Assembly (NCBI GenBank): GCA_038501625.1
Contig: JAZAYU010000009.1
Location: 620,001-684,000 of the forward strand
Reading direction: 5' to 3'
Length of the DNA: 64,000 nucleotides
DNA from: Corbicula japonica
Taxonomy: Eukaryota; Mollusca; Bivalvia; Venerida; Cyrenidae
In this document: piece after piece, positions 1-33,319 of the stretch
How the letters are laid out: every line of letters begins with the position of its first letter
How positions within the stretch are numbered: position 1 is the first letter of the stretch
Position numbers and translations under genes: made by a program
The notes under the pieces: model-generated
What the model was told of the DNA's origin: nothing
What the model saw: only the letters and a program-made list of their open reading frames with translations
Database searches by the model: none

Positions 1-218
1 AGTTCCTTTTAATTATACAAAGTCATGAAAAAATGCCTGAACTATTTTTTCATACCTAGATTTTTATCATAGACAAGGTCACCAAAAAGTGTCGTTTAAA
101 AACAACTATGTCGTGTTAGAAAACAAAACGTATCGGACCCGAGACATAAATTATGGGGTATGTAAAACACAACAGGTGGATTGATGCTCTTTTGTCAACA
201 TAATGTGTTTTGCTGTAC

Positions 219-440
219 CTACAAACCGTTCGAAAGGCCGTTATGTCTTCTGAAATGTAGACACAATGGCGTAATACGTTCTGATCCCTTAGAACACTCG
301 TGCGATATCTCTGCAGAGTTATGTGATACATCTGCTGGTATCTCGGTAATTGTACGTGACCGGCGACTCAAGGATGCATCTCTTTCTAAAGCATCAGGAG
401 AGACATCAAGTTCCATAATTTCCCCTCCCTATCGTCGACT
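219..440 (-). other. open frame of coding-like composition, possible terminal exon
   Basis: On the minus strand a frame opens after an AG at about 435 and reads GGEIMELDVSPDALERDASL on to PLCLHFRRHNGLSNGL and a TAG stop. The composition is balanced and not repeat-derived. No pyrimidine tract precedes the AG and I recognise no family, so this could be a terminal exon of a neighbouring gene or chance. Confidence 0.15.
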
Positions 441-663
441 GTTATCTTCAATTACCTTTATATTTATTGAATCTTCGTACACTTTACTATATGGATACAT
501 CAAATATCCTACGTACGACCAAAGTAGTAATCCATCCCCTATTTCGACTTTTATATTGTCATACCCACCTCTGGTCCCAGCATTTAACTATCCGTGTTTA
601 TTTCTTAACTCAGTCAGGATTACTGAAGCCAAAGAAACACAAATCCTTTTTATGATGTATATA

Positions 664-841
664 CAGTAAAACCTGTGCTAAAGACCACCTTTAAAGAAAG
701 ACCACCTGTGGACAAAGACCAAACTTTATTTGTCCAACTGACTGATTTAAAGAACAAATTTACCTGTGAACAAAGACCTCCTGCCTTTAAAGACCACTTT
801 TGGGCTCTCCCCTTAGTGGTCTTTGTATACAGGTTTGACTG
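664..841. repeat. MITE family A, copy 1 (TA target site)
   Basis: Ends CAGTAAAACCTG..CAGGTTTGACTG are inverted repeats flanked on both sides by TA, as in Tc1/mariner/pogo-type insertions. The interior repeats GACCACC / GGTGGTC-like words. Related copies are at 2707 and 17151. Confidence 0.8.
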
Positions 842-1980
842 TATAAGGGAGATTGTGAAAGTTCGACCCTCTCTTACAAACAAACGTCAGACATGTTTTT
901 CAGTTTGTGAATTAGTCTTATGTTTCATCTACTTTGATCGGCGATGCTGCTGAGTGCAGATGGTGAAAAGAGTTGCATCTTATTAACATTGTAGCCCGAC
1001 ACCTCATACGAGCACGCACGGTGTACAAACTTGCAACTTGAGACCATTTGTTTTCTGATATCCTTTGTATTATCATCAGTGTGGTCTTTCTTTAATAAAA
1101 TTTCTTACCATATTGCACGTACAATGTATAAGAACGGGCGGATCATATATCAAAGTTGTTGGTATACAGATTTGTTCAAGAAAGCATAAACAATAACAGA
1201 TTCTCATGATTTGTGATCCCCCTCATGCAATATTTCTTTTCATAATGAGTAGTTAGTTCTGAAAATAAGGGTTTAACTACTCTTTATATTATTAAATAAC
1301 TCCGGTATCACCGATTTAGAAAATACTCGTAAAATTCCCGTAATTTAATCTTTTGTTTAACGTCAATTCTCAGTGATGTATATACAATTTATTACCTTAT
1401 CAGTTTTCATATCATTCGTTATCAGAGTAAATACTTAAATCATAAAATCTTGTTGGCGACTACCCACATTATGCAACAGGAGCCGCGACTGGCTTGCTAA
1501 CTATCAGTCAACTTCAAAACTATTTTGAAAATGAGCAATGTTTTGGAAGGCGTCATTTGAAGTCAAGTATTTTTTAACAAATCCATCAAATAGTAAGTTT
1601 CTCTAATAGCATCCAGTGAAAAGAGTGACATCTTATTAGTTTTGTTACTGTAGCATTTGCTATATTTCTGCTTGTTTAGTGAAGATATAAGCCGAAGCGC
1701 TGACCGCAATCATTTTGAATCGGTAGACATGCATAATAAGCCAAAAAAAACCCGATCAAGACGAATTTCTTTAAAAAAAAATAGTAGTCAGTTTTAACAG
1801 AGAAAGAACGTACGTCAGTCTGTTAGCATGACCTAAGGCGTTGTTTAAAACTTTCGGTTAAAAAACTCGAGATCAAACATCTTGAAGATCCGTGTATTTT
1901 GCCGGACGCGTTTATTCTAAATAGCTTATTCTCCGTAATAAACATTGGAGAATCGTTCGAACGTTTCCATATTTTCCCTA

Positions 1981-2130
1981 AGCCCAAGATTATAAAACTG
2001 AGCATGGAAACCAGTCTCAAATCTCAAATATCCGATTGGCTGAAAAGGCGACTGGTCGCCATTTCAGCCAATCAGATACTTGAGATTTGAGACTGGTTTC
2101 CAATCTCAGCTTTATTACCTTCAGCCCAAG
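1981..2130. repeat. palindromic MITE family B, copy
   Basis: Almost perfect palindrome: arms with AAAACTGAG, GAAACCAGTCTCAAATCTCA and GATTGGCTGAAA are repeated in reverse complement around a centre at about 2050. The consensus from better copies has ends CAGTGCCCAAGGTTATAAAA, a hAT-like CAGTG start. Other copies: 3484, 12249, 13396, 25276, 29291, 30531. Confidence 0.85.
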
Positions 2131-2706
2131 TAATCGATTCTGAGGAAAATCATTAAACGAAAGAAGGATTGTTCATGGTACCTAATTGTGGCAATTTAGA
2201 ACATAGATCTTTAAAGTTGGAACATAAAACAAAAATGACGGGAACTCGTGTCTATCTAGGTGTACCGTAAACAGTTCTTTGATAAATGTAATATAATCAA
2301 TTCTGTTTTGTCATTAAGCCTAATTTATTGTAACGTAACTCCAACCTATCCGCAAAAATGGGAAATCATCGCATTAGATCTGAGACCTGTCACTGAGATT
2401 AGTCTTAATTAAAAATACGAGGAATTCTCAATCAATATAGTTGTAATTCTATCGTATTTCGCACGGTGATAAAATGCAAGATGTAACCTATCGAATAACA
2501 AAATGTGCATTCATTTGCATTGCATCAAAAGAGTTATTACTGTTTCAACTCATGTCATTTCTTTGGGCCTCGAACAAGATTTAAGAGAGGGACATTTCAA
2601 ATCATATACAGCTTGTGATTAGCTATTTTAAGTCTCATTTATAGTGTTTGTCTTACCGTTTGTTGCATGCCTCCTCGCAGTTGGTTAGTCTCACTTTCTC
2701 TCTCTA

Positions 2707-2885
2707 CAGTCTAACCTGTCTGCATTGACCACCCAGGGAAACCCAAAAGTGGTCTTGGAAAGTAGGTGGCGGGTATTTGATCACAGGTAAATTTGTTCTT
2801 TAAATCAGTCAGTGGGAGAAATAAAGTGTGTTTTTATGCATAGGTGGTCTTTGTTCACAGATGGTCTGTACCACAGGTTGAACTG
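2707..2885. repeat. MITE family A, copy 2 (inverted)
   Basis: CAGTCTAACCTG at the left and CAGGTTGAACTG at the right, with TA on each side. The interior is the reverse complement of the copy at 664 (AAATTTGTTCTTTAAATCAG shared). 179 bp, so length is conserved within the family. Confidence 0.8.
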
Positions 2886-3483
2886 TAATTATCTTTCTCA
2901 TGTGTGCGCGTGGATTAAAATATTTTGTCTCACCTTATGTGGTCTACAATGTTTTGTCTCACTATATGTTGTTGTTGTTTGTGTGTGTGTCAACAAACGT
3001 GTGTCATATGACGCGCCAGCTATGTGTGCTTTCTAAGTGTGTATGTTTTGTAAAGTGCATGTGTAAATATTTGTTTCAAACTTTTTGTCTCACTTACCAT
3101 TTGTTTCTTTTCGCGTGTTGAACTGGTGCACGTCAGTGTGTCCACGCGCGTTTTGTTTTACGATGCCGTGTTTGTGCGTGCGTTCGTGTGTGTTTCTCCA
3201 TGTGTGTTGCCTACACGTGTTGTGCAAGTCTTGACGTTTGCTTGTAAACCTTTTCAAAAGATGGAAAAAAGGGTACATTCACACATTTCTTATCTTTGTT
3301 GTACGAATTACGAACTCTGTGTCCTGTCTAAGCACATCCTGCTGTTTTCTATTAAATGTATGGTCAATTGACTCTCAAGGATCTGATAGTGCGTTTGAGT
3401 TCTGAGAAAAATAAACGTAACGAAGGATTCAAGAGAAAACTGATCCGTCCGCTTAAACTTACCTGTGCCCAATATAATAACAC

Positions 3484-3546
3484 TAAGATTGGAGACCAGT
3501 CGCCATTACAGCAAATAATATGCTCGAGATTTGAGACTGGTCTCCA
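3484..3546. repeat. MITE family B, short internally deleted copy
   Basis: GATTGGAGACCAGTC..GAGATTTGAGACTGGTCTCC keeps both arms of the family B palindrome with the centre reduced. Confidence 0.6.
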
Positions 3547-4379
3547 GATTTGTTTTATGATTTTCATAACAGGACATCATATTTCCTTGAAATATCATGA
3601 TGATTTGTTTTGCACTCTGCTATTTTGAAGTAACAATGATTTCGTTTTTTTGTTATCACGTTTCTGTATAAAAGATGGACAGATAGAACAATCAAAGACG
3701 GAGAGTATAAAAACAGTGTTTTACTTACAACAGACAATAACAGCCTGCGTGTATGCAGTGACATATTTGTACTGTTATGCTGGCATTGAAAAGGGATAAC
3801 TTTAATTATTTCTCTCAGTTGCTTTACCCTTAAGATCTGCACGGAAAGTATATCAAGAACATAAAAGCTGAAATGTACCGAAAATCCATTTCAGTGCACT
3901 ATATGCTATATCATATACTTTATTGCGTAAATTGAATTTTATTGCATGTTTTGACGTCTCATTGATCATCGTTTAACAACTTTACGGTATTTTTTATTAT
4001 GTTCTGACTCCAATTTGCACCTTTTATCATTCAATTATTTAATGTTATAGTCAGTTATATCGCTCAACCAGCCATAAATTTCTGTATATGTACGTTTTGC
4101 ATCATTTATGTTGCGGTGCTGCCAGGTGCTGATTTGTTTGAAGCTGAGACTACCTTGTGGTGTGCCGATTAACCACACAACAGATTTATTTTATAACATT
4201 CTGCTGAATATTAACATTTTATTGGAATCTATTCTACGCTTACAAAAATGATAAAAAAAGAGCGTTGTGGTCACGCAGTCTGTTTCTTTTAAATGGGCAA
4301 TGTGTCTTCTTGCTTGTTTTCTTTTTAAAAGTGAACATCAAAAACGTATGCATCTTCTCGTGAGTGGAACGGAACTTTT

Positions 4380-4641
4380 TTATGCTACCACTAAGTGGGA
4401 GGCATATAGAGTAGCTCTCGTCCGTCCGTTCGTCCGTCCGTACATACGTACGCCCCAAATCTTGTGGCAACAACTCATAAACTACTAGGTGGATTTCTTT
4501 CACATTTCCAAAGATGATCAAGCAGGATATGTAGATGATCGTAAAGAAAAGATATTTTCCTGCGACCATTTTTACTAGAGTTATGGCCCATTGTTACAAA
4601 TATTGTTTTAGCAGTGGGGGCACCAGTGTCCGGGATTCTAG
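4380..4641 (+). mobile_element. short Helentron-like non-autonomous element
   Basis: Left end is a stem-loop (TATGC, CCACT / AGTGG, GCATA). The right end has a stem-loop (GGCACCAGTGTCC) followed a few bases later by CTAG and T, the Helitron/Helentron 3' pattern. Contains the GTCCGTCCGTTCGTCCGTCC tract common to such elements in bivalves. No tandem core remains. Confidence 0.6.
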
Positions 4642-6146
4642 TTTAAATTAAATTTTCATTGGACACAGGCTATTGCAAAGTTAGTACAGTTGTCTTGTTT
4701 TCTATCACTAACGAAAATGGTGTATTTTGGCAATTGTTAGCATTTCGAAGGTCAAAGAAAGTGTCAGTTTCTTCACTTGAACAATTTGAAATGAACCGTA
4801 CCGTATTTTTTAAAAATTAAAAGATTTTCTATTTTCATTTTCTCCGATGCGGAATCATTGACCATGTTTCACTAAGGCCCGAGACAGATATGCGATCATT
4901 TGGCCAATCAGTATGTTTATTTGGGCGGAACGTTTTCATTCGGAACTCCGGAAGCGTGAAATGAGGTGCACACGTCAACATTGTATGGCATTCCTAACGA
5001 TTCGATCTATAATAATATCCGAGGGGAATCAAATGCTCCGCAAAGCTTTTTGTTTAAAGATATTGTCAGCCATTGTTATTTTTGACAAGGGAGACATAGA
5101 GATAGTACCAGAAAGAGAACGTAAATGACAGTAGCTCATAATTAGCTTTGTGCTTAACTGTCTGAAACAAAAACTGCAAACCTGTCAAATATCATATTGG
5201 TTTTGGTTCATAACTCTGATCGTTCGATAAAAACAGCTGCACTAATGGGTATGTTAAATGTATTTTTGCAAAGTCATTTCATCGTAAAAGAAAAACGTTT
5301 AAAATCCAGTTTTGTATCTACAACTCTTGAGTTTTTGCAAATAAATTTGTACCATTTCATAAGAAAGAAAATTTCGCGTTGAAATCATCCTCCCCAATTG
5401 TAAAAAAACTTGTAACAAAATCATATAAGTTAAAAAAATTTAAAATGATAGAACAGAACAGAAATAGTTTATTAAAAATAAGCATACAAGCTAATCATCT
5501 TAATGTACATGACAAATTGAATACAAAAAGAAAACTTATCGTACATTAAGTACTGAGGGTGTTTTACCTTGGAGACTGTAAAGTCGAAATAACAGAGATT
5601 GAACTTCTAAAAGAATCGAGCGCGATTACTAGTAATATAAGTTCGAATAACTCGTTTCACGATCGACATAAAATAAATAAGTTTAAATTAAAAAGAATCG
5701 AACACAGTTAATTCTTAGATTCTAGTTGTTACCCAGACATTTTTTTATATTTTAGGATTTATTGTATGATTTATACTTTATCTCACACATTTCACAGTCA
5801 TATCTATGTGATTTGCTCTGCCTGCAAGTCTATATTACCGTAGAATGATCAGCTACAATCAAGTCATAACTCAATTTACCGCTTGTTCCCAGACAGTTCT
5901 ATTACCACAACATTTCCAATTGTCCATCTCTTTATGACCTATGCGGACATCTGTTAGTTCTAGTTAGGCACCTATAGAACACTCAAAGCGTTAATTGTCA
6001 TTGATCGGTTCGCTCCGTACATTTTACGATCCCTATATTGACGTGAAATTCTTGTGTGACGGTCCAAAACTTGTCCGTAGAGAGGCATTATTGGCGTAGG
6101 CAACATAAAGGATTCAATCAAAGATTTTCTCCGAACGAAAAAAATA

Positions 6147-6321
6147 CAGTAAAACCTCACTATTTAGACCATCTCTGCGACTGCACTAAAGTCTTTATAG
6201 TGGAATGGCCTCAATTTTTAGGGTAAATTAGTGCAAAACGGCAATAACTGAATTTGAAATAGTGGCGCTATTTAAGGTGTGGTCATAATTTCGGGGTGGT
6301 CTTGATAAGGTGGTTTTACTG
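6147..6321. repeat. TA-flanked MITE, family A-like
   Basis: CAGTAAAACCTCACTATTTA at the left and GGTGGTTTTACTG at the right, between TA dinucleotides. It shares the CAGTAAAACC terminus with the family A MITEs but has a different interior. Confidence 0.75.
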
Positions 6322-7123
6322 TAATACTTGGAAGGAGTTTTAAATTACTAATTATTTACTCATCAATAATAGATAATTTTGTTACACATTTGACAATATA
6401 ATGTCACTTTTACCACAGGCACTTTTCTGGCCCAAATGTCAGTAAAGCAATATAGGCTTAACAGAGCTCTAGTGTCAAGTTTGGTCAATTTCAGTTCAGC
6501 AAGCTTATATAGACATACATGTACATAATAAGTCAAATGCCTGTATAAGATGTTTTGTTTAGTGTAAAAAATTGAAAGATAAACATGTATTAAGGAAAAT
6601 AGAATTAAAATATCACGAATGTATTGAATTTAAATTTTTAAGCAAAGGTACTGTAGCACAATTTAGATCAGCAGCAGAGACTAGTCTTGAAACAAAAGAA
6701 TGAACTTATCTTGCCGTATCTGGTCCCATTTATTTTTGTAATCAGGGCTACAAGAAACTAAGTATGCTTAAAAAAAGATTAGTGATGTACTACGTAGAAA
6801 TGTCAACGATGACTCCTGAACGACAATTGCAATAGTTTTCGATTTCACAACGTTATGAATTTTACGTGCACACCGTTTGTATGACAGAGCTGAAACTGGC
6901 AAACTCAGTCGTTGAGACCGATATAAGTTGAATCAAAAGAAATATTTAACAAAGAAATTCTTCATGCCAACGTTTACATTTCCGGGAAATAAAACATCCC
7001 TAAAAACGACGTACCCCATATATTATTCCTAAAGTTGTGAAATGGGAAACTACTGCAATCGTCATTGACGATGATAATCGAAAAAATCGTTGTAATTTCT
7101 TCATTTTTTAAAAAATATTTCAG

Positions 7124-28023
<20,900 letters not shown>

Positions 28024-28283
28024 CAGCGTCAACTCGTTTATGCGAACTGTTAATTAAAAATGTTACGTAACGTTTGGCGGAATTTAACAAAAAATGTTGG
28101 CTTGTAAACTGAGATTTTCCCCGGCAGTACGGGTGAAATAACACGTGGTTAGGTACCTGCCGAAGTGTACCAGCGCACGTGAAAATGGTGACAGTGGTCC
28201 GGGCAATTGTACAGTTGTAAAACAAGTATAGGTATTACTGTTACTGTGAGAGACTTCAGTACATGTATTTTTATTTATTATGT

Positions 28284-28289
28284 ATTAAA
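28284..28289 (+). promoter_or_regulatory. candidate poly(A) signal of the tolloid gene
   Basis: ATTAAA, about 260 bases past the stop codon, is the first good variant signal downstream. No cleavage site can be proven from sequence, so a longer 3' UTR is possible. Confidence 0.35.
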
Positions 28290-28485
28290 CCGACAAGTGT
28301 GATTTTATTCACTGAACACGAGTGATCGATTGAGGACTGATTTAGAAGGGTCAGTTTTCTGGGGTTGGAGAAAATGTAGGATCGTGAATATCTTCTTGCA
28401 TTTTGAAGAATGCATACTGGTGTAACTGTCTTATTGGTATAAATATTAAATTATTTATGATTCATGTTGACACTGTACAGTGCGT

Positions 28486-28676
28486 TATCGATAACTGGAC
28501 AGTCACGTGACGGCACGTTAATTTAAACATGGTTTATCACTTAAAAGATTTACAAATTTCATATCGCAAGAATTAAGTCTTGACAAAAATATTTCGCCCA
28601 TATCTGCTGTGAGATCATTCTCGCTTATACACAGAGTATCAAGTGACTGTCAACTTATCCATAACCAGTTAGTCTT
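28486..28676. repeat. dispersed TIR repeat, family E, copy 2
   Basis: CGATAACTGGACAGTCACGT at the left, GTGACTGTCAACTTATCC at the right. Shares order and interior words with the copy at 9410. Just downstream of tolloid. Confidence 0.6.
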
Positions 28677-29290
28677 AAATAAAAACCTCATAACTCATAA
28701 TTTATCCATCTGCAAGATGAAACAGACATTCTGTGGTTTCTTTGTTTATTAACTCATAACTTACAGAGCGTGTGACTATTTTAGTGGTATCTGTTGTAGA
28801 AATATCTAATCAAAAACAAGTTGTTAGACTGTTTCTGTGTTTTAATTCAGCAATACAAAGTGATCAAATACTGTCTTGTTTTCCTGCATACATTGATTTA
28901 GTAAGTTAAAATATCCAAAAGGTAAACAATGAAATGTTAAAGAAAGGAAATCTTTTCAGCAGTCAATATTTTAGTTATACTAAGAAATTCAGGTCAACAT
29001 TAGTAATAAAAAGGCCATTTGAAACTTACATAAAATTTTCTTGCAAGATGGAAATATGGTATGCAAGGAGGTATATCACCTATGCTTGGTTTGGAAGGGA
29101 AAATCTGAAACACGGGAAAACTGGTTGGTTTCTCCCATCCTAAACTTGCACATGTTTTAGCTATCTATATTCCAACTGCACTGGTGAAATCAGGAATGCC
29201 GAAATACAAAGATCTTTCACCTGTGCAAAGTTCAATTGGTTAAATCTGGCCCAATGGAACGTTTTGGGTGGTGACGAGGCTCTGCTGATA

Positions 29291-29433
29291 AACCAGGGTC
29301 TAAGATCATTAAAATAAGATCGAAGATCAGTCTCAAATCTCAAACATCTGATTGGCTGAAAGGGCGACCAGTCACAATTTCAGATGCTTGAGATTTGAAA
29401 CTGGTCTCCAGATACAGTTTTATGATTTGGGCC
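29291..29433. repeat. MITE family B copy
   Basis: GATCAGTCTCAAATCTCAAA, GATTGGCTGAAAGGGCGACC, then GATGCTTGAGATTTGAAACT. The right arm of the centre is partly deleted. Confidence 0.75.
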
Positions 29434-30530
29434 AAGCAATAGTTGATACTGGACCAGATTTTCCCATCCAAATCCAGATCTGATGAAGTAATTGTTTTTG
29501 TTTTGCATACAAAAATTTGGTATACATGGAGTCCGAAATGTTATCTGCCAGAGGGCTGATTGTCTGCCATGTAAACTTAAGGACACCAACAAGATGGCTT
29601 TCATCAATTTTAATTATGATCATCATTAAGTTCTCTTCAACTTGAAGAAAAGAAACATATATGATAATTCAGACATTTGTCAATAATATACACATTATAT
29701 ATTAACTATTATCAATGCAGTTCTACAATGCAATCTTAATAGTCAACACAAAAGCAAACTACATGCAATCAAGATAAAATAGAATATTACAGTATATCCC
29801 ACATATTTCCAGAGTTAAAACATGCTATAAAGTACACATAAGAATCCCAAAAGTGTTAACAAAGTTTAACTTTGCTGTAGATACAAAAATATGTATGAAG
29901 CCAAATCATGAAGCAAGGTTTTTATATATATATTACATGTATTATTTATCAGATCTTGAAATACCAAAATATATCTTAAGTATTGTATTTTACCAGGTTG
30001 CCATCCAATCTACATATTGGTCTTCTTAATGCGTTAAGAGCTAAGCACTGTTTAAGTCACATTTTCAACTAGTGTAGACCCACATAAGTCTGTGCATAGC
30101 CCAGTCTGATCAGGGTATGCACCAGTTGCTATTTATAGTCAATAAATTCCTGTAAATTTCTGAATGAACAATGAATGGACTGGCTCTGACATCTACACAG
30201 GGCTACAGGGTAGGTGTTAGTTGTAGTTGGATGATGAGGTGCCGTTTTTTTCATGATAAGGCTCAGATAACTGAACACGACTGACAAACTGTGTAATTTC
30301 AGTCATAACACAAGTATGGAATGTTGAAAACATTACATTTGATGCAAATAGCTAAAGACACTAAACTTGTGAACAAAACAAGCTAAATCTAGCTACAATC
30401 AGCTCTACTAGTGACTCATGGTAAAACAAAGTGATAACAATGTCATGTCTTTCCTTGCCAACCAGTAAAGACCAATCTCTAACAAACTCCATGGTTATAG
30501 ACCGTCTCAGATCCTTGTGATCTGTGCCCA

Positions 30531-30632
30531 ACGTTATAAAACTGAGCATGGAAACTGGTCGCCATTTCAGCCAATCAGATGCTTGAGATTTGAGACTGGT
30601 TTCCAAACTCAGTTTTATAACCTTGGGCACTG
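30531..30632. repeat. MITE family B copy with both hAT-like ends
   Basis: CTGTGCCCAACGTTATAAAA to TTTTATAACCTTGGGCACTG. This copy and the one at 13396 show that the full terminus is CAGTGCCCAAGG. Internally deleted to about 100 bp. Confidence 0.8.
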
Positions 30633-33251
30633 ATTGGTTAAAGCTGAGTCTCAGAACTAGCCAATGGCAAACTTGGGACCTCAGACTGGTCATATGTTTT
30701 ATAACACTAAGCCTTGAAAGAAAAAGTCTACTTTTTCTAATAAAATATAATGAACATATATCTATTAGCGATGAAAACAAATAATGGAATATTAATGAAA
30801 AGCGAACTATGCATATTAGAACTTCCAGAAATAATTTGCAATGCATTTGTTTGCTAGTGACAATACAGCAAACTGATAAGAAAATTGCCCAATACTTTTT
30901 TGGTGCAAAGCTCGCTCATTTAATACCATATTCCAAACATGAGTGTGCACCAATTAATTGTATTAAAGGAATACCAGGTTTGGCCTAATAATTTTTTCTT
31001 GATCTTTTATGTACATTATATACATATTTACAAATCACAGAAAAATAAAACCTTAAATAAATAACCAACAATAACAATTTGCCTTCCAACATTCATAAGC
31101 ATTTAAAGACAGGGATTTCATTAAGTTTTCGAGTTAGAGGGTATTGCAGTAAAGAAGCGGAGGATTTGACACTACTGATTTTAATAGTAAAACAATATTG
31201 ATTTTAAGAAAAAAGTTGGCATAAGTAGCAGGGAAAAATCAGGTGGCATGGAGAAATCCTCATCCCCAGCCTTAATGAAACCCCCGAGACATCAACAGTC
31301 TGGATCGAACACACATTCCACATAAACACAATTTCTTGTAACAAAGAATAATAGCTGAATTTTGGTATTTGCAGTTAAAGACCATCTGAACAAATTCTTT
31401 ACAAGTAATGAAAAACGAGGTGAACTGCATCCATACTTCATCCTCATTTGTAACACACATATGTAGATCAGCTAACAAATACTGGATAGCTTAAGAAAAT
31501 ACATGTATAAAATACATTTACTTTCTTTAACCACATGCATAAAACGTGTGTGGTGTACATTGAAACAAAAATTACAGTTTGCAAGCAGTCACACCCATTA
31601 CTATACAATTCTGGGAAGTTGCATGGAAGAGTGAATGAAACTTTGCAACTAGTAGGATTTAAAAAAAATTATTCCAACAGCAGAAAATATTTCAAATTTA
31701 ATGTTGACTTTAAAACATACGGACAAGCTTACATTTAAGAAAGTCCAGATTTCTACCCTGGGTGACACAAAAAACTGCAGTTGGTTCTCACTGATTATTT
31801 AAATATTAGACTCCCAAAAAAAAATCGAGAAATAAATGTGATAGTTAATCTGGAGCAAGCTATATTTATTGCAAACAATGTTGAAAAATGATAATGCAGC
31901 ATTTTACAATGTTTTAGAGAAAACACTTCACAATGTGCTTACAGAATAATAGACATGTATTGTTTGTCAAGGGACATTTATCTAAAAAGGCTTTTCCATT
32001 AAAATCATATAATGATCAATAAATTATATGTCTGTTCAAGGTATATTCAATACTAGCTGATATAACTTTGGAACCTCTGAATTCATAAATATCTGTGAGG
32101 TACCCATTTTTGTGGATTTGTCAATTAAACAATTTAATACCACCATGAAATAAATAATTATTAATTAATGATAAACAAATCAGATTAAAGAACCCACAAA
32201 AATTTTGTATTGGCAAAAAAGAAAACCCCACACAATGTCGCACCCATGAATGCACTCATAGTAATAGAAAACACTATCAGAGAAATTGTAGTTTATAATC
32301 AGCAATGAGGGTCTGCAGATGGGAAGACTAGTTTAGTTAGATTCTGCATGTAAACCACCTGCAAACACATACAATATATTCCATCATATACTGTTAATGT
32401 TCTATTTGCTGCTATGAAATTTGTGGCTTCTTAATTTTCTGCTGTTTTTTTTTTATTTTCTTAAATCATTTACAAATGCTTCTTTTTTTACAGCGGTTGA
32501 AATGATTCATCTCTGTGCAAACACCATTCACAAAACTTACAGTTTTTCCTTTAATCACCACAAAACATCCACTGAGCAAAATGATAAATACCAAAGCAAG
32601 GCCGATTTCAACAAGTCAAAGACCACCTGATATTGGAGACCATTTGACTGAAAAGACTGGCTGCCTATTATCATGTATTATGCACATTGTAATTTTTTGT
32701 CTGGTGCATTTCAACTGGTATGCAGGAAACACCAGTAGTGACTAAAACTATATTGTATTTCTTAGTTTGCAAACAGTATGAGATGAATTCATTGATAATC
32801 GCACTAGCCTGCTAGTGGGACTTGTCACTAATTTATATTTGGTTAAACAGAAATTAGGAAAACCATACATGCAGACTAGTTTCAAGTTGTTTTTTTTTTC
32901 ACAGCTGTTAAAACCAATTTTGTATCCCTTACTTTAACCCAAACTTTGAAGACTGGATATGTCAAGTTAATGGATATAATTACTGCAAGCTAGATGATGA
33001 AATGAAGGTGTGTCATCATGGAACTTGCGCCATTCTGATAAGAAAACTGACAACTTCTAAGTCAAAATTCCCTTTTCCCCAATGTTGTGCAACACTGATA
33101 ATACATCCACATTTCTTCAAGCAACAGGTTTATAAGATTTTTGCTTGTTTTCTATGTTAATCCTGGGCACCATTTTACAGATCCTTCCACCAATTTGGTG
33201 TTGTGTGCCATTCAGTAAAGTGTTTTTATCACATCAAGAAATGCACTCCTT

Positions 33252-33319
33252 TTAGTCTATTTTCACTGTAGAGTAAATTTTCCTCACAAATGCACTGGTA
33301 CCCTGATACCCCAATGTGC
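33252..33319 (-). CDS. TM9SF3: TM9SF3 exon 15: C-terminus and stop
   Basis: Encodes [20 protein letters not shown] and D, then TAA at 33254-33252. The final KID fits the K-x-D/E motif that binds COPI and keeps TM9SF proteins in the Golgi. Confidence 0.95.

Larger units (their letters stand above)
1..7123. other. 5' flank of the tolloid gene, no firm exon
   Basis: No open frame here matches a tolloid signal-peptide exon (it would end one base into the codon before GFWGDIAL). Outside the listed MITEs and the Helentron-like element the sequence is ordinary AT-rich DNA; 2900-3230 is a GT-rich low-complexity stretch. The first exon and promoter are either unrecognised here or upstream of the window. 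Confidence 0.5.
28024..33251. other. tail-to-tail intergenic region and 3' UTRs
   Basis: Separates the tolloid stop from the TM9SF3 stop. Contains a family E repeat, two family B MITEs and no coding frame of note. Much of the right part is probably TM9SF3 3' UTR; several minus-strand AATAAA words exist (for example at 32452-32457) and none can be singled out. Confidence 0.5.

Noticed and set aside
181..669. 162-codon plus-strand frame
   Set aside because: Begins with TTG, has no recognisable domain and overlaps a more coding-like minus frame; its 3' end runs into a MITE.
2900..3230. GT-rich stretch considered as Z-DNA or recombination signal
   Set aside because: Alternation is irregular and the longest (GT)n run is short.
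4913..5128. Possible tolloid signal-peptide exon
   Set aside because: No hydrophobic signal core, no FWGDIAL-compatible phase-1 donor at its end.
30361..30846. 161-codon minus-strand frame
   Set aside because: Runs straight through a palindromic MITE (family B), so it is non-coding.
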